From: an uncultured Dyadobacter sp.
GTDB taxonomy: Bacteria > Bacteroidota > Bacteroidia > Cytophagales > Spirosomataceae
Assembly: GCF_946482605.1 (NCBI RefSeq)
Contig: NZ_CAMLSE010000026.1
Coordinates: 50,609 to 114,608, forward strand
Direction: 5' to 3'
Length of the DNA: 64,000 bases
The notes under the pieces were generated by a model. It did not search any database. It was given only the letters and a program-made list of their open reading frames with translations, and was not told where the DNA came from. This document shows, in pieces, positions 52,046 through 61,795 of this stretch (the first letter of the stretch is position 1; every line of letters begins with the position of its first letter). Made by a program: the position numbers and the translations under genes.

Positions 52046-53485
52046 ATGAAAACTTTCTACCTCATGGCGTGGATCGTCTTGGCGACGGTCACCATTCATT
52101 TTCAGTCCATAGCTCAATGCGCGCTGGTCGAACCGGCAATTGAATTAAACAGTGTTTTGGACAATGGCACTACTTGTACCGTGAACATTAACTTGTCTTT
52201 CACGATCGATAAAAACAATGGTAACAAGTTCACATATGTACACTTATGGAAACCTACCGAACACCCCAACATCGACTATGAAACAAAAGCCCCGGAAGCT
52301 AGTGACCTGACTAACAAGGTACTGGCAACACTTGCCATCGATACAGATGGTGCAGTTACGCTGCTTTCTACATATAGTGCCGACGAAGACGGGGTCATTC
52401 CACTTTTTACTGGCCTCAACCTGAATGAAGAAAGCCTTGGCGGTGATTTGTACCGTATCACCATCGACAACATTCAGTTTCCGGTTCCCGGCGCGTGCAA
52501 TGTTTTACCGATTTTGAAAGCAGACGTATGGTCTACACAGGCAGCGAGTGCAAAACCCAAAGTGCATTGCTATAACGCAGGTTTCAATTTACAGATCAAC
52601 GACCCGGTAATAACAGGCGATATCAATTGCAACGAACCATTGGGCCCGCGCACCTACGACCTGAACATCATCACAACCAATCCTTCTCCATTTCAAGTAA
52701 CCTACAAGCTTTATCTGGACGACGGTGTACTGGTTGACGGTCAAACTGCTTTCAGTGCCGGTGATGAGCTTTTCTATACAAGCCCTCCGACCAACCTCTC
52801 TACGATGGAGCCTATCCAAAGCCACGACCAAGCTTATCCATATGACTTCCTGGAAGACAAGCGTGCTATCTGGGTTGAGCTATCAGGTCCAAGTCTGCCT
52901 AACATGATCGTAGCTGAATTGAAAAACAACTGTCTGATCACGCTGCCCGTTAAACTTGCCAAGTTCGGCGGAAGCCTGCTCGACAACGCCGTCAGCCTTT
53001 CCTGGTCAACCACTGAGGAATCCGGCAGCGGCTACTTTGATATCGAACGCAGCACGGATTCAAGAGAATTTATCCGGCTGGGCAGGGTACAGGCAAAAAA
53101 CAACTCGTCCGTCACCCAGCAATACAACTTTACAGATACAAACCCGTTGAGCGGGATCAATTACTACCGGTTGCGGATGGTGGATATGGATGGAAGCTTT
53201 GAGCATTCCCGGATTATTGCCGTCGATAACCAGGCAGGAAGCGTTGCATTCGAATTATTAGGCAACCCGACAGCAAACCGGGAGATCAGATTTCTTCTGA
53301 AGAATGAAGCTCCCGCGAACGTTCGCCTTTTCAATCTGTCGGGCAAAGCTATGCCTTTCACGATGAGCCAATCGGGCAACGAATTTGTGCTGAGAGCAAA
53401 TGGAAACCTGGCGTCAGGCCTTTACCTGCTTTCGCTGCAACGCGACAAGGGAGATGTTTTAACCAGAAAGGTCGTAGTACCTTGA
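52046..53485 (+). CDS. T9SS type A sorting-domain surface protein
   Basis: A 479-residue secreted protein: signal peptide FYLMAWIVLATVTIHFQSIAQ, then an N-terminal beta-rich domain of unknown type, a middle region with AKFGGSLLDNAVSLSWSTTEESGSGYFDIERS (a common Bacteroidota fibronectin-like spacer before the sorting domain), and the C-terminal type A sorting domain with RLFNLSGKAMPF, FVLRANGNLASGLYLLSLQ and the closing KVVVP. Type IX secretion should export it and remove the tail at the surface. No enzymatic motif is visible. A strong terminator follows. Confidence 0.88.
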   Translation: MKTFYLMAWIVLATVTIHFQSIAQCALVEPAIELNSVLDNGTTCTVNINLSFTIDKNNGNKFTYVHLWKPTEHPNIDYETKAPEASDLTNKVLATLAIDTDGAVTLLSTYSADEDGVIPLFTGLNLNEESLGGDLYRITIDNIQFPVPGACNVLPILKADVWSTQAASAKPKVHCYNAGFNLQINDPVITGDINCNEPLGPRTYDLNIITTNPSPFQVTYKLYLDDGVLVDGQTAFSAGDELFYTSPPTNLSTMEPIQSHDQAYPYDFLEDKRAIWVELSGPSLPNMIVAELKNNCLITLPVKLAKFGGSLLDNAVSLSWSTTEESGSGYFDIERSTDSREFIRLGRVQAKNNSSVTQQYNFTDTNPLSGINYYRLRMVDMDGSFEHSRIIAVDNQAGSVAFELLGNPTANREIRFLLKNEAPANVRLFNLSGKAMPFTMSQSGNEFVLRANGNLASGLYLLSLQRDKGDVLTRKVVVP

Positions 53486-53505
53486 TCCAGCCATTACGCT
53501 AATGC

Positions 53506-53533
53506 AGCCGCCGGGTAATTCCGGCGGCTTTTT
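53506..53533. terminator. Strong terminator
   Basis: AGCCGCCGG (53506-53514) pairs with CCGGCGGCT (53521-53529) around six bases and is followed by TTTTT on the plus strand, ending the T9SS cargo gene. It also touches the convergent dehydrogenase gene's stop codon (53532). Confidence 0.85.
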
Positions 53534-55295
53534 ATTTGCCCAATACCCGCTCGATATCGCTTACGGAAATTGCGTCCGCATCATTCCCGAAGTTCTTTCG
53601 GATAAATGTCAATACCTGGGCCATTTCCTCCGGTTTCAAAAAGTCATGCTTTGGCATCAGGTCGTTATAAGGTTTCCCTGCGACCTGGATCGGCCCTTCC
53701 AATCCTTTGGCAACTACTTCGATCAGCCTCCGTTTATTGCCCGTAACCCATTCGGATCCCGCCAGTGGAGGAAAGCGGCTCCCATCACCGAGACCATTTC
53801 GCTGGTGGCACGGCGTGCAGTAGGTGTTATAGATCCGCTGACCAGCTTCCTTAGTCTTCGTATCGAGGTTATCCGCCACTTCATCCGGCGTGCGTATGTG
53901 CGAAAGCTGCTTGTGCTTTGCCATTTCCGCAAGTTGTGCCTGGCCAAAAGTCCTTTTGTCGCCTTTAAACATAATACGCCACACCTTGCCTTTGCGTGAG
54001 TCGGTGATGTAGAGCGATCCGTCGGGGCCCTCGGCAAGTCCCATCGGCCTGAATTTCGCATCGCTTACATTGATGATGGGGTCCACTCCGGCAAAACCGT
54101 CTGCGAACACCTCCCAGTCACCTGACGGTTTTCCGTCTTTGAACGGTACAAAACATACGAAGTACCCGGCCTGGGGATAGGGAGCGCGGTTGGTTGAGCC
54201 ATGGAATGCAATGAATGCGCCATTTTTATACCGATCGGGGAACTGACTTCCATTATAAAAAAGGACGTCATTCGGCGCCCAATGGCCTGGAAAACCGAAC
54301 AGCGGCTTTTGATACCTCTCGCCCTCACCCTCCTTCTTTCCATCGCCACCGTACTCAGGATTTAGCATCTTCTTTCCCTTCATCTGATCGTAGTAATAGT
54401 AAGGCCAGCCTACATTAGTACCCTGGTTTACTTTCACAAACTCTTCGGCAGGCAACACAGCGCTTTGCCAGGACGAAAACAACTCCGGAAACAACCGGTG
54501 CAGATTGTCCCTCCCATGCACGACCGCGTAAAGGCTCTGGTCCGTGGGGTTCCACCGCATCCCGACAATACTTCGGAGACCGGTCGCATACAAGGTCCCG
54601 TCAGCCTGTGTCTGATCCGGCTTATCAGCACTGAACTTCCAAATCCCACCGTGCTTTTCCAGGTCAGGGCAGGGATTGATGCCCGGGCTCCCGGGCTTTC
54701 CGCCAGGCGAATTGACCATATCCTGGCAGGCGTCCGACGGTGCACCGAACGGCACATACATGTTACCCTCATTGTCGAAAGCCATGGGTTTGGTGATATG
54801 CCAATGCGCCCCATGTTCGTGATCATCTCTGAGGATCAGCTCCGTTTTTTCATCCGGAAGCAATTGGCCGGGAACAAGCTTGCTCCGGTATACCGCGAGG
54901 GATGAACTATAATACAGATAGCCATTCCGGATCGCGATCCCGTTAGCCAGGCTGCTATGGTCCTGGTAATTCCCAAAATTGCGGATGATGTCGGCCCTAC
55001 CATCCCCATTAGTGTCCCTGAGCGCTACGGTACCGCCTCCCTGCCCTTTTCCAAAATAGCGGAGCTTAATGTAAATATCACCGTTGTCGTTTACCACAAT
55101 GTGCCTGGCGAGGCCGGTGCTATCGGCTACAACCAGCGTTTCAAAGCCCTGTGGTGTGGTGAGCCCGCCGCTGTCGGCATCGCCGCGAGGGAGCTTTTGA
55201 TCCCGCCTCAGCGCCGCGCCGGCCAATGCGAAAACGAGTATCAAAAGACTTAGAACAGCGATTCCTTTGTTTCTTTCTGATCTATGAAAAACCAT
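53532..55295 (-). CDS. Sorbosone dehydrogenase-like beta-propeller with C-terminal cytochrome c
   Basis: A 587-residue exported protein. An N-terminal hydrophobic anchor or signal (GIAVLSLLILVFALAGAAL) is followed by a GSDH/sorbosone-dehydrogenase beta-propeller (GLARHIVVNDNGDIYIKLRYFG, AFDNEGNMYVPFGAPSDAC, GLRSIVGMRWNPTDQSLYAV, FAGVDPIINVSDAKFRPMGLAEGPDGSLYI in outline). About residue 490 lies a cytochrome c heme site CTPCH, with a later Met in NDLMPKH as sixth ligand. The protein likely oxidises a sugar or aldehyde in the periplasm and passes electrons to heme. PQQ as cofactor is plausible for this family. The start at 55295 is chosen over 55304. Two amidohydrolase genes lie just upstream. 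Confidence 0.85.
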   Translation of the reverse strand: MVFHRSERNKGIAVLSLLILVFALAGAALRRDQKLPRGDADSGGLTTPQGFETLVVADSTGLARHIVVNDNGDIYIKLRYFGKGQGGGTVALRDTNGDGRADIIRNFGNYQDHSSLANGIAIRNGYLYYSSSLAVYRSKLVPGQLLPDEKTELILRDDHEHGAHWHITKPMAFDNEGNMYVPFGAPSDACQDMVNSPGGKPGSPGINPCPDLEKHGGIWKFSADKPDQTQADGTLYATGLRSIVGMRWNPTDQSLYAVVHGRDNLHRLFPELFSSWQSAVLPAEEFVKVNQGTNVGWPYYYYDQMKGKKMLNPEYGGDGKKEGEGERYQKPLFGFPGHWAPNDVLFYNGSQFPDRYKNGAFIAFHGSTNRAPYPQAGYFVCFVPFKDGKPSGDWEVFADGFAGVDPIINVSDAKFRPMGLAEGPDGSLYITDSRKGKVWRIMFKGDKRTFGQAQLAEMAKHKQLSHIRTPDEVADNLDTKTKEAGQRIYNTYCTPCHQRNGLGDGSRFPPLAGSEWVTGNKRRLIEVVAKGLEGPIQVAGKPYNDLMPKHDFLKPEEMAQVLTFIRKNFGNDADAISVSDIERVLGK

Positions 55296-55303
55296 AATGC
55301 ACA

Positions 55304-56563
55304 TTAGTTAGAATTCTTCGGTTTTGCGGACAGACCATTCAGGTCCCAGACTACCTTTCCCTGCCTGACGGTCATTTCAACTTCCAGCTTGCTGGTTCCA
55401 TCGATTCCGTTGCCAGCGGAGTCCATAAACCCGAAGCTCCCTTCCCTTACCCGGAACAGCGCAATGTCGGCCGGGTTCCCTGCTTTCAGATTACCCAATT
55501 CCGGGTGACGGATGGCTTTGGCAGCGCCGGTTGTCGCAATCGCAACGACCTGTTCCAATGTGAGTCCCATTGCCATGAACTTAGACATTACATTACTCAT
55601 ATCTTTCATCGCCGAATTCATGCTGAACCGGTGGAGGTCTGTTCCGAATGCGTTAGGCAAGAAGCCCTGCTTCGTCGCAGGTACCGCCTGATCGAACCAG
55701 AACCCCGCCCCACCATGTCCCAGATCGAAAAGCACACCTTTTTTTCGTGCAGCCCAAACAAAGGAACGCACCTGCCCGTCGTCCCCGACAATGGGCATCC
55801 GCTCTTTGATATTTTCGAACGTATGGGTAATGATATCCCCTGCACGTAATCTGCCGAGCTGATCGGCCAAGGTGTATTCCGGCAAATGGCATTCTACAAA
55901 AAGTGGTTTGCCTGTCAGCTCCGCAGCTTTGATTGCCTCGTCGAAAGGTTCCCAGCTTTTTCCGTTATAATGACCGATTTTCACGCCGGCTATGATTTCG
56001 GGATACATACGGATCAGCTTCACGGTCGAATCTGCATTCATATCGCCTAAATCCTGCTCATGGTCCGAGCCGGTCATCCCGCCTCCTGAAATATTGATAA
56101 AAGCCAGAATCCGGGTTTTAGACTGATCGATAACTTGCTTTCTGAACAACGGAAAACTACGCCAGCCGGAAGTACCCGCATCAACGACCGTCGTAACGCC
56201 CGAACGGAACGTAAAGTCGTCCGGGGAAACACTGTTGACCCCGTTCGCGAAAAGGCCCGCCTTCGGACCTACAAACACATGAGTATGGATATCGATAAAA
56301 CCGGGTGAAACATATAAACCATCGGCGCGGATCACTTTTTCCGCAGTCTCCTCGATTTTCGGAGCTATTCTGGCAATACGTCCCTGACTGATCGCAATAT
56401 CCATCACTCCGTTCAGCGCATTGGCCGGATCGATCACATGCCCGCCGCGGATAAGGAGTTCGTAAGGCTGCGCCACCACACGTCCGGGTGCCAGCGACAC
56501 AATCAGCGTGCACACGACTGCCATCGTTTTGAGCCCAGCGGTGCAGGTAAATACCTTTTTCAT
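55304..56563 (-). CDS. Exported amidohydrolase, EF_0837-like (copy 1)
   Basis: A 419-residue metal-dependent amidohydrolase with a signal peptide (MAVVCTLIVSLAPGRVVAQ). Motifs: strand-1 DIHTH (HxH), GVTTVVDAGTSGWRSFPLF, the lysine strand IIAGVKIGHYNGKSW (likely carboxylated metal-bridging Lys), CHLPEYTLA, ITHTFENIKER, and the final DLH in NAFGTDLHRFS. This fits the amidohydrolase/deacetylase group around EF_0837. The export signal places it in the periplasm. It is paralogous to the gene upstream and probably in the same operon with the dehydrogenase downstream, eight bases away. Substrate unknown. Confidence 0.87.
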   Translation of the reverse strand: MKKVFTCTAGLKTMAVVCTLIVSLAPGRVVAQPYELLIRGGHVIDPANALNGVMDIAISQGRIARIAPKIEETAEKVIRADGLYVSPGFIDIHTHVFVGPKAGLFANGVNSVSPDDFTFRSGVTTVVDAGTSGWRSFPLFRKQVIDQSKTRILAFINISGGGMTGSDHEQDLGDMNADSTVKLIRMYPEIIAGVKIGHYNGKSWEPFDEAIKAAELTGKPLFVECHLPEYTLADQLGRLRAGDIITHTFENIKERMPIVGDDGQVRSFVWAARKKGVLFDLGHGGAGFWFDQAVPATKQGFLPNAFGTDLHRFSMNSAMKDMSNVMSKFMAMGLTLEQVVAIATTGAAKAIRHPELGNLKAGNPADIALFRVREGSFGFMDSAGNGIDGTSKLEVEMTVRQGKVVWDLNGLSAKPKNSN

Positions 56564-56569
56564 AGCCAT

Positions 56570-57862
56570 TTATTTACCTTGGAGCTCAGATTCCCACGGC
56601 GCTGCGCTTAGTCCATTGAGGTCCCAGACGATCTTACCCGCCCTGATCGTGAGCTCTGCTTCCAGCTTTTTATCGCCCTTTAATTTCAGTCTGCGGGCAT
56701 CCAAAAAACCAAAATCCCCCGTTCGGATGCTGAAAATCGATATATCCGCTTCCGAGCCTACCGAAAGGCTGCCCAAATCCGGCCGTTTGATCACCTGTGC
56801 CGGGCCCCATGTCACGCGCAGAATCGCATCCGCCAGCGACATGCCCATGTTCAAAAACTTCGAAATCACATTGTCTAAACCCTTCATGCCGCCGTTCATG
56901 CTGTCGGTATGGAGATCGGTACTAATGACATTCGCCAGAAAACCCTGTTTCATCGATGGTATCGCCTGTCGCCAGGCGAACGCGCCTCCGCCGTGCCCCA
57001 CATCGAACACCAGGCCCTTTTTCTGCATTTCCAGAACGAAGGGCTTCACTTTGCCCTGCTCGTCCACCACAGTTTCCCGATCGTTGGGTCCGTGCGCGTA
57101 GGTGTGCGTAAAAATGTCCCCGGGGCGAAGGTATTCCCTGAACAGCTTTTCAATGGACAATGGCGGCCTGTGTTCGCCAAAGTCTACCATCACGGGCACT
57201 TCAGCCAGCTTACCGGCTTCCACGGCCCGCTGCACCTGGGTGTAATCGCCCCAGTAATGGGCGGACTTAATACCGACGATGATGCCAGGATATAATTTTT
57301 TAATCATGTTGGCCGTCATGACCGGGTTCATATCGCTCACGTCCTGCTCCTCATACCGGCTCGCCATGCCTGTCCCGACGATATTGAGAAATGCCAGCAC
57401 GCGCGTCTGCGCCCGGTCGATCGTCTGAGCTTTGAAGACTTTGAAATTCCGCCAACCTGAGGAACCAGCGTCTACTACTGTGGTAACACCCGCGCGGAAT
57501 GTAAAACCGTCGGGCGGCAAACTCGTGAAACCATTGGCAATGTAGGCATCCGATGTTGTGCCATTAAACACATGAACGTGCATATCGATAAAACCGGGTG
57601 CTACGAACATCCCCCTCGCATCCACGACTTTTTTGGCTTCCGAAGCAGGAATGTCGCGGGCCACGCGTACGATCTTACCGCCGGCAACGGCAACATCCAA
57701 ATTGTCATCGATGCGGTTCTTGTGGTCAATGACGTGCCCGCCCTTAATAAGCAGGTCGATGGACTGGCAGTACCCGGAGGCCGAAAGCCATGAAATGAGT
57801 AACGATACTACTGCAACCCGGAGATATCGGGGGTTGCGGGTCAGGTGTTTGAAAAAGCTCAT
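56570..57862 (-). CDS. Exported amidohydrolase, EF_0837-like (copy 2)
   Basis: A 430-residue paralogue of the following gene, with the same order of motifs: signal peptide VAVVSLLISWLSASGYCQ, HxH in FIDMHVHVF, GVTTVVDAGSSGWRNFKVF, IIVGIKSAHYWGDYTQVQ, ITHTYAHGPND-like IFTHTYAHGPN, VFDVGHGGGAFAW and STDLHTDSM. The start at 57862 (MSFFKHLTRN) is chosen over 57982 because it begins just before the signal. It is the first gene of the three-gene minus-strand operon; six bases separate it from copy 1. Both copies retain the metal ligands, so both look active. Confidence 0.87.
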   Translation of the reverse strand: MSFFKHLTRNPRYLRVAVVSLLISWLSASGYCQSIDLLIKGGHVIDHKNRIDDNLDVAVAGGKIVRVARDIPASEAKKVVDARGMFVAPGFIDMHVHVFNGTTSDAYIANGFTSLPPDGFTFRAGVTTVVDAGSSGWRNFKVFKAQTIDRAQTRVLAFLNIVGTGMASRYEEQDVSDMNPVMTANMIKKLYPGIIVGIKSAHYWGDYTQVQRAVEAGKLAEVPVMVDFGEHRPPLSIEKLFREYLRPGDIFTHTYAHGPNDRETVVDEQGKVKPFVLEMQKKGLVFDVGHGGGAFAWRQAIPSMKQGFLANVISTDLHTDSMNGGMKGLDNVISKFLNMGMSLADAILRVTWGPAQVIKRPDLGSLSVGSEADISIFSIRTGDFGFLDARRLKLKGDKKLEAELTIRAGKIVWDLNGLSAAPWESELQGK

Positions 57863-58746
57863 GGGACAGGTGTTTAGGATAAATAACCCACGCTCGCAGC
57901 AACGAGGCAACAAGACCAGGTATTCATTTGGAAAAGCCTGCGCTGCACCAATTTTAATAATGCATCCCACTATTTTCACCAAAGAATATCAAAACACTAT
58001 ACGAAAACGCATTGCATTAGGAGTAATACTACAAAAAGACCGGCACCGAATGTCTTTTCAGCTTTCCTGACACTGTAATTTTCAAAGAAGATGTGTCACT
58101 ATTTAGCATATGAATAAATTAAATTGTTGAATATAAAGCGATTACAACTTTGTAGATATATTTTTACTAGGAAATTGGAATCCAATCCTTTAAACTTGTT
58201 GTAGATTTTATTTTACAGTAATGAAAATTTTAGTAAAATAACATCTACAAACCCGCTGCAAATACGAATTTGAGCGGCCTAACTCACTCAACGTTAACAA
58301 AGATGGAAAATCATAATCGAAGGCTTTCGCTAAGCAGCAACCTGCCACCCGGCCCGGGTCGCCTGAAAGATCCGACCCTACCTGTTAACAATACTACTTT
58401 ACGGATTCCCATTTCCGGGATACTCTGCCATCTTCCTCTTACTGATAATAGCAGAATTTCTTTTTTGAATGCGGGAATGAAACGTGCGGCCCTGATTATT
58501 CATACCGACAGCCATTGTTGTCCAATGAATTAACAGGGATCATATAGGCGTATCCGTTCGCGCGTGCCACTTGCCTGTCGTCCGGGCAATGTAAGGGTTG
58601 GCTGCGCACAGATACACGCGACTGTTTACATCCGGTAATCAGCCCCACTCGGTCAGGCCCTTAAAGGCTGCTGGCCCGGGCAGCTATTGTTTTGCTTGAA
58701 TCTATTTAATCCGCCAAATATCTTTTTTCACCAAATCGAAGTCAGT
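57863..58746. other. Gene-poor spacer
   Basis: An 884-base region without a supported gene. It holds the upstream region of the amidohydrolase operon, AT-rich stretches around 58080-58240 (probable promoters) and the leader of the coiled-coil gene. An 87-codon open frame at 58270-58533 lacks any recognisable pattern and uses no good start. Around 58560-58690 the composition turns GC-rich again with no clear hairpin. Confidence 0.5.
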
Positions 58747-59784
58747 ATGAAAACAAGTACACTGAAACTGTTTACCCTTTTGATGTTCCTTACCTTTTTC
58801 CTCTACGATTGTAAGGACAAGGACGCCGGCTCCCTGGAACCTGCCAATACAGAACTATCGGACCAACTGGATAAACTGGAATTAGCGCCGGCAGCATTGC
58901 AGGAAACGCCGGATATCAAACTTGTGCCTGGAAAAGTAGAGGCTTCCGCCAAAACACAAGCGCTGAACAGCTCACTGGGCACCGTCACGTCCGGGAATGT
59001 ACCGGCTGGCGTCACAATTGCCGCAGAGGATGTTTCCAACTCTCTCACCGACGCTGAAATCAAGACGCTGAACCAGTTTACACCGTCGCAGGCATCGTCC
59101 AAGAATACACTCAGTTCCGGCCAGGTGCGCGCGATCCTCACCAAAGTTTCGGCGGACGTAAAATTGCAAAGCTACCTTTCGCTGCTGACGCTGACCAAAG
59201 TTGATGGTCTGCCGGACGGAGGGAGAACGGGCGCCGTAACGGAAGGTACGACTGTGGTGAATGCCGTCGAAGCCGGCAAGTCGGATGATTGCATCGCCCG
59301 CGCCAACGAGAAATTTGACAAGACCAAAGAGCGTCTGGACGGAAGCAAAGCCAAAGATCTGGAAAGAATCAATGATGCTTATGCCAAAGATTTGGAAAGA
59401 ATTCAGAAAAATCTCGAAAAATGCGCCGGAGAAAATAGTGCTGCACACTTTGAGGCTCTGCGGCAAACGGGCATCAAAATAGCCAACCAGGCTTTGGCAG
59501 CATTGGAAAAAGCAAAGCCATTTCTGAAACCCGGCCAATATGAATTGTTGAAAGCGCTTATCAATGTTCAGTTGCTGGATTATCTCGATAAGGTCAACCA
59601 GCTGGAAGCCGCTAAAATCGGGACGTGTACCGAAATCGCTGAACTTGCCAAGGCCCGCGCTACGGAGGTGAAGAATTCCAACACCGCCAAGGTAGAGGCA
59701 AACTACAATGAAGCACTGGCCAAAGCGATCGAACTGAGAGACAAAATGATCGAGAACTGCCATAATCAGGGCAGCGGTATCTAA
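58747..59784 (+). CDS. Secreted coiled-coil protein of unknown function
   Basis: A 345-residue protein with an N-terminal signal (STLKLFTLLMFLTFFLYDC), which might be a non-canonical lipobox. The first 180 residues are Ser/Thr/Ala-rich and low in structure. The remainder is helical and probably coiled: EKFDKTKERLDG, two copies of AKDLERI (KAKDLERINDAY and AKDLERIQKN), and AELAKARATEVKN. Four cysteines lie in this part (DDCIA, LEKCA, GTCTE, ENCHN), perhaps disulfides. It starts with ATG at 58747; the frame is open 20 codons further. A YjbH-like outer-membrane gene begins 11 bases after its stop, so they are likely one transcript and may work together. Confidence 0.7.
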   Translation: MKTSTLKLFTLLMFLTFFLYDCKDKDAGSLEPANTELSDQLDKLELAPAALQETPDIKLVPGKVEASAKTQALNSSLGTVTSGNVPAGVTIAAEDVSNSLTDAEIKTLNQFTPSQASSKNTLSSGQVRAILTKVSADVKLQSYLSLLTLTKVDGLPDGGRTGAVTEGTTVVNAVEAGKSDDCIARANEKFDKTKERLDGSKAKDLERINDAYAKDLERIQKNLEKCAGENSAAHFEALRQTGIKIANQALAALEKAKPFLKPGQYELLKALINVQLLDYLDKVNQLEAAKIGTCTEIAELAKARATEVKNSNTAKVEANYNEALAKAIELRDKMIENCHNQGSGI

Positions 59785-59795
59785 TCATTAGATAA

Positions 59796-61691
59796 ATGAC
59801 GCTATATTTAAGAAACAGGGGGGAAAATGTATTGTTTCCCCTTTTGTTTGTCCTCTGGTTGAGCCTCCCTGCACAGGGGCAAACAAACATTTCGGGTAAA
59901 CCGGGCCTTATATACGTCCCATCGGCTCAGCAAACCGATGACGGAGCTTTTCAATTCGGCTACCACTATAACCCGATCCGCTACGGATTCAGGTTTAACA
60001 GGAAGAATTCGGAAGGTATTTACTTCGCAAATCTGACATTGCTTCCGAGACTGGAAATCAACATCAACCTGCTTCGGGTCAACAATGAACAACAAAGAGG
60101 CCAGAAGGGAATTGGCGACCGGCAACTCGACCTCAAATATCTTCTCTTAAAAGAAACGCCGAAACGTCCGTCCCTTGCACTGATCATTTCGGCGCCATTC
60201 GGGATTGACAATTCACTATCCACCAATGCATTGGTTGCCAGTAAAACGATACGACTTGGGGCCAGACTATACGCAGACATTACAGCAGGACTTGGCAGCC
60301 CGTGGTACATTCAACGGGATGATTCCGAGAAAAGCAACTACGATATTTTCCACAGTCTTGAAATGATCCGGAAAAAGAACCAGGCCTACCGATATCTGTC
60401 TGGACCATTCGGAGGCTTCAACTTAAGGCTTGATAAGAAAGCAGGTTTGATGGCCGAGTGGGATAGCCAGCATTTGAACTTTGGCTTTTATGGAACGCTT
60501 TTCAGGAGGTGGACGATCCAGGCAGGAGTCCTGAACTTTGATCAGATCAGCTTTGGCACATCCTATGCGCTCAACATGCTGCCGTTGCCCCGAAGGTTCC
60601 GCGAATACGAGCAAGCCCCACGCAACGAACAATCGCCACGATTGTCGTCCATTGATTCGGGCCGCCCCACGCTTCTCCAAAATTTCGAAAACGTATCTTC
60701 CGACACGGCCGTCGGCCAGGTAATCTACGAGCAACGTCTCTACCGCAATCCCTACCTGGGTATGCTGGAAATGCGCCGGGCACTGGCCGATTCGGGTGTC
60801 CGTGAGTACATTCCCCTGTTTCAGGGCGTTCCGATAGGATCTTACCGGATGGGCAAGAAAATCGGCTATCGTCCGCTGGCGCAAAATGAAATGCGTTCCA
60901 GGGACCTTCTGCTTCATAAATACAAACTGGATTTCTGGCTGCAACCCGTTTTCGCGGCCAATTTTGGCTATCGGGAAAAGACATTGCAAAGTAACACGAG
61001 CGTGCTGCTGCAAACTCAGTTCTATCTCTGGAAAGGATTGGCTCTGAACGCCGGTGTATTGTTCCCCATCACCAACGACATGGATAACCGGCCAAAAAAG
61101 ATCCGTCCGGCACCCGTTTTCCTGAACCAGTTCCTGGCATTCGGCAAACATTTCATCAGCGCTTCGGCCGGCTATTTTCACAACGACCAATATGGTGTGA
61201 ATGTACAATACCGCCATCATGACCTGGCTGGTCCCTGGTCGTTTGGCCTCGAAGGAGGCCTTACAGGGTTGTATTATTATGCAACCAAAGGAATTTACTA
61301 TGAAAGTATGAACAGGCTACTGCTCAATGCAGACGCTGCCTACAAGCTGTCCCGCCCCGACATTACGCTCAAACTATCGGGCGGCAGGTACCTTGCAGGC
61401 GACGAAGGCGCACGATTCGACCTAATCCGCCAGTTTACCAATGTAGAAGCAGGCCTCTATGTCATGAAAACGAATAACGGGACTACGGCCGGATTTAATT
61501 TTGCGGTCCCTATCCCACCTGGGAAGATCATCCAGAGCAAGAAGTTCCGGTTCCGCACCACGGATGAATTCCGTTGGGAATACAGTTACACCCGCGGGTT
61601 CCGCATTGGCGAACGCTATCGCACGGGCTATCAGCTCGACCAGAAGCTTCGTCAATATCACGTCGACTACTTCAACAGACAAAAACCATAA
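59796..61691 (+). CDS. YjbH-like outer membrane protein
   Basis: A 631-residue protein with a signal (NVLFPLLFVLWLSLPAQGQ) and a long beta-rich body, matching the YjbH (DUF940) family, whose E. coli member is in an exopolysaccharide operon. The start of the mature part ISGKPGLIYVPSAQQTDDGAFQFGYHY and NLTLLPRLEININLLRV, GIGDRQLDLKYLL are typical of this family, in which an outer-membrane barrel is expected. The second half keeps barrel-like strands. It is paired with the upstream coiled-coil gene at 11 bases. Role in export of a surface polymer is inference from family. A structured hairpin follows. Confidence 0.75.
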   Translation: MTLYLRNRGENVLFPLLFVLWLSLPAQGQTNISGKPGLIYVPSAQQTDDGAFQFGYHYNPIRYGFRFNRKNSEGIYFANLTLLPRLEININLLRVNNEQQRGQKGIGDRQLDLKYLLLKETPKRPSLALIISAPFGIDNSLSTNALVASKTIRLGARLYADITAGLGSPWYIQRDDSEKSNYDIFHSLEMIRKKNQAYRYLSGPFGGFNLRLDKKAGLMAEWDSQHLNFGFYGTLFRRWTIQAGVLNFDQISFGTSYALNMLPLPRRFREYEQAPRNEQSPRLSSIDSGRPTLLQNFENVSSDTAVGQVIYEQRLYRNPYLGMLEMRRALADSGVREYIPLFQGVPIGSYRMGKKIGYRPLAQNEMRSRDLLLHKYKLDFWLQPVFAANFGYREKTLQSNTSVLLQTQFYLWKGLALNAGVLFPITNDMDNRPKKIRPAPVFLNQFLAFGKHFISASAGYFHNDQYGVNVQYRHHDLAGPWSFGLEGGLTGLYYYATKGIYYESMNRLLLNADAAYKLSRPDITLKLSGGRYLAGDEGARFDLIRQFTNVEAGLYVMKTNNGTTAGFNFAVPIPPGKIIQSKKFRFRTTDEFRWEYSYTRGFRIGERYRTGYQLDQKLRQYHVDYFNRQKP

Positions 61692-61700
61692 ATGTGCGGC

Positions 61701-61740
61701 CCCTGCGGCTTTCCGGAAAACTGTTCCGGAAATCGCAGGG
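61701..61740. terminator. Two-part hairpin between convergent genes
   Basis: CCCTGCG (61701-61707) pairs with CGCAGGG (61734-61740) outside, and TTCCGGAA (61711-61718) pairs with TTCCGGAA (61724-61731) inside. It lies 9 bases after the YjbH-like stop and 55 before the convergent dienelactone hydrolase end. Likely a bidirectional terminator. Confidence 0.6.
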
Positions 61741-61795
61741 CATTAGGCGATAGTTTACATCCGCCCGATACAAGCCGGCATTTGCTCTGCCGACC

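Noticed and set aside
58270..58533. 87-codon open frame in the 58 kb spacer
   Set aside because: Starts with TTG, low-complexity and no recognisable pattern; not near any promoter-like sequence of its own.
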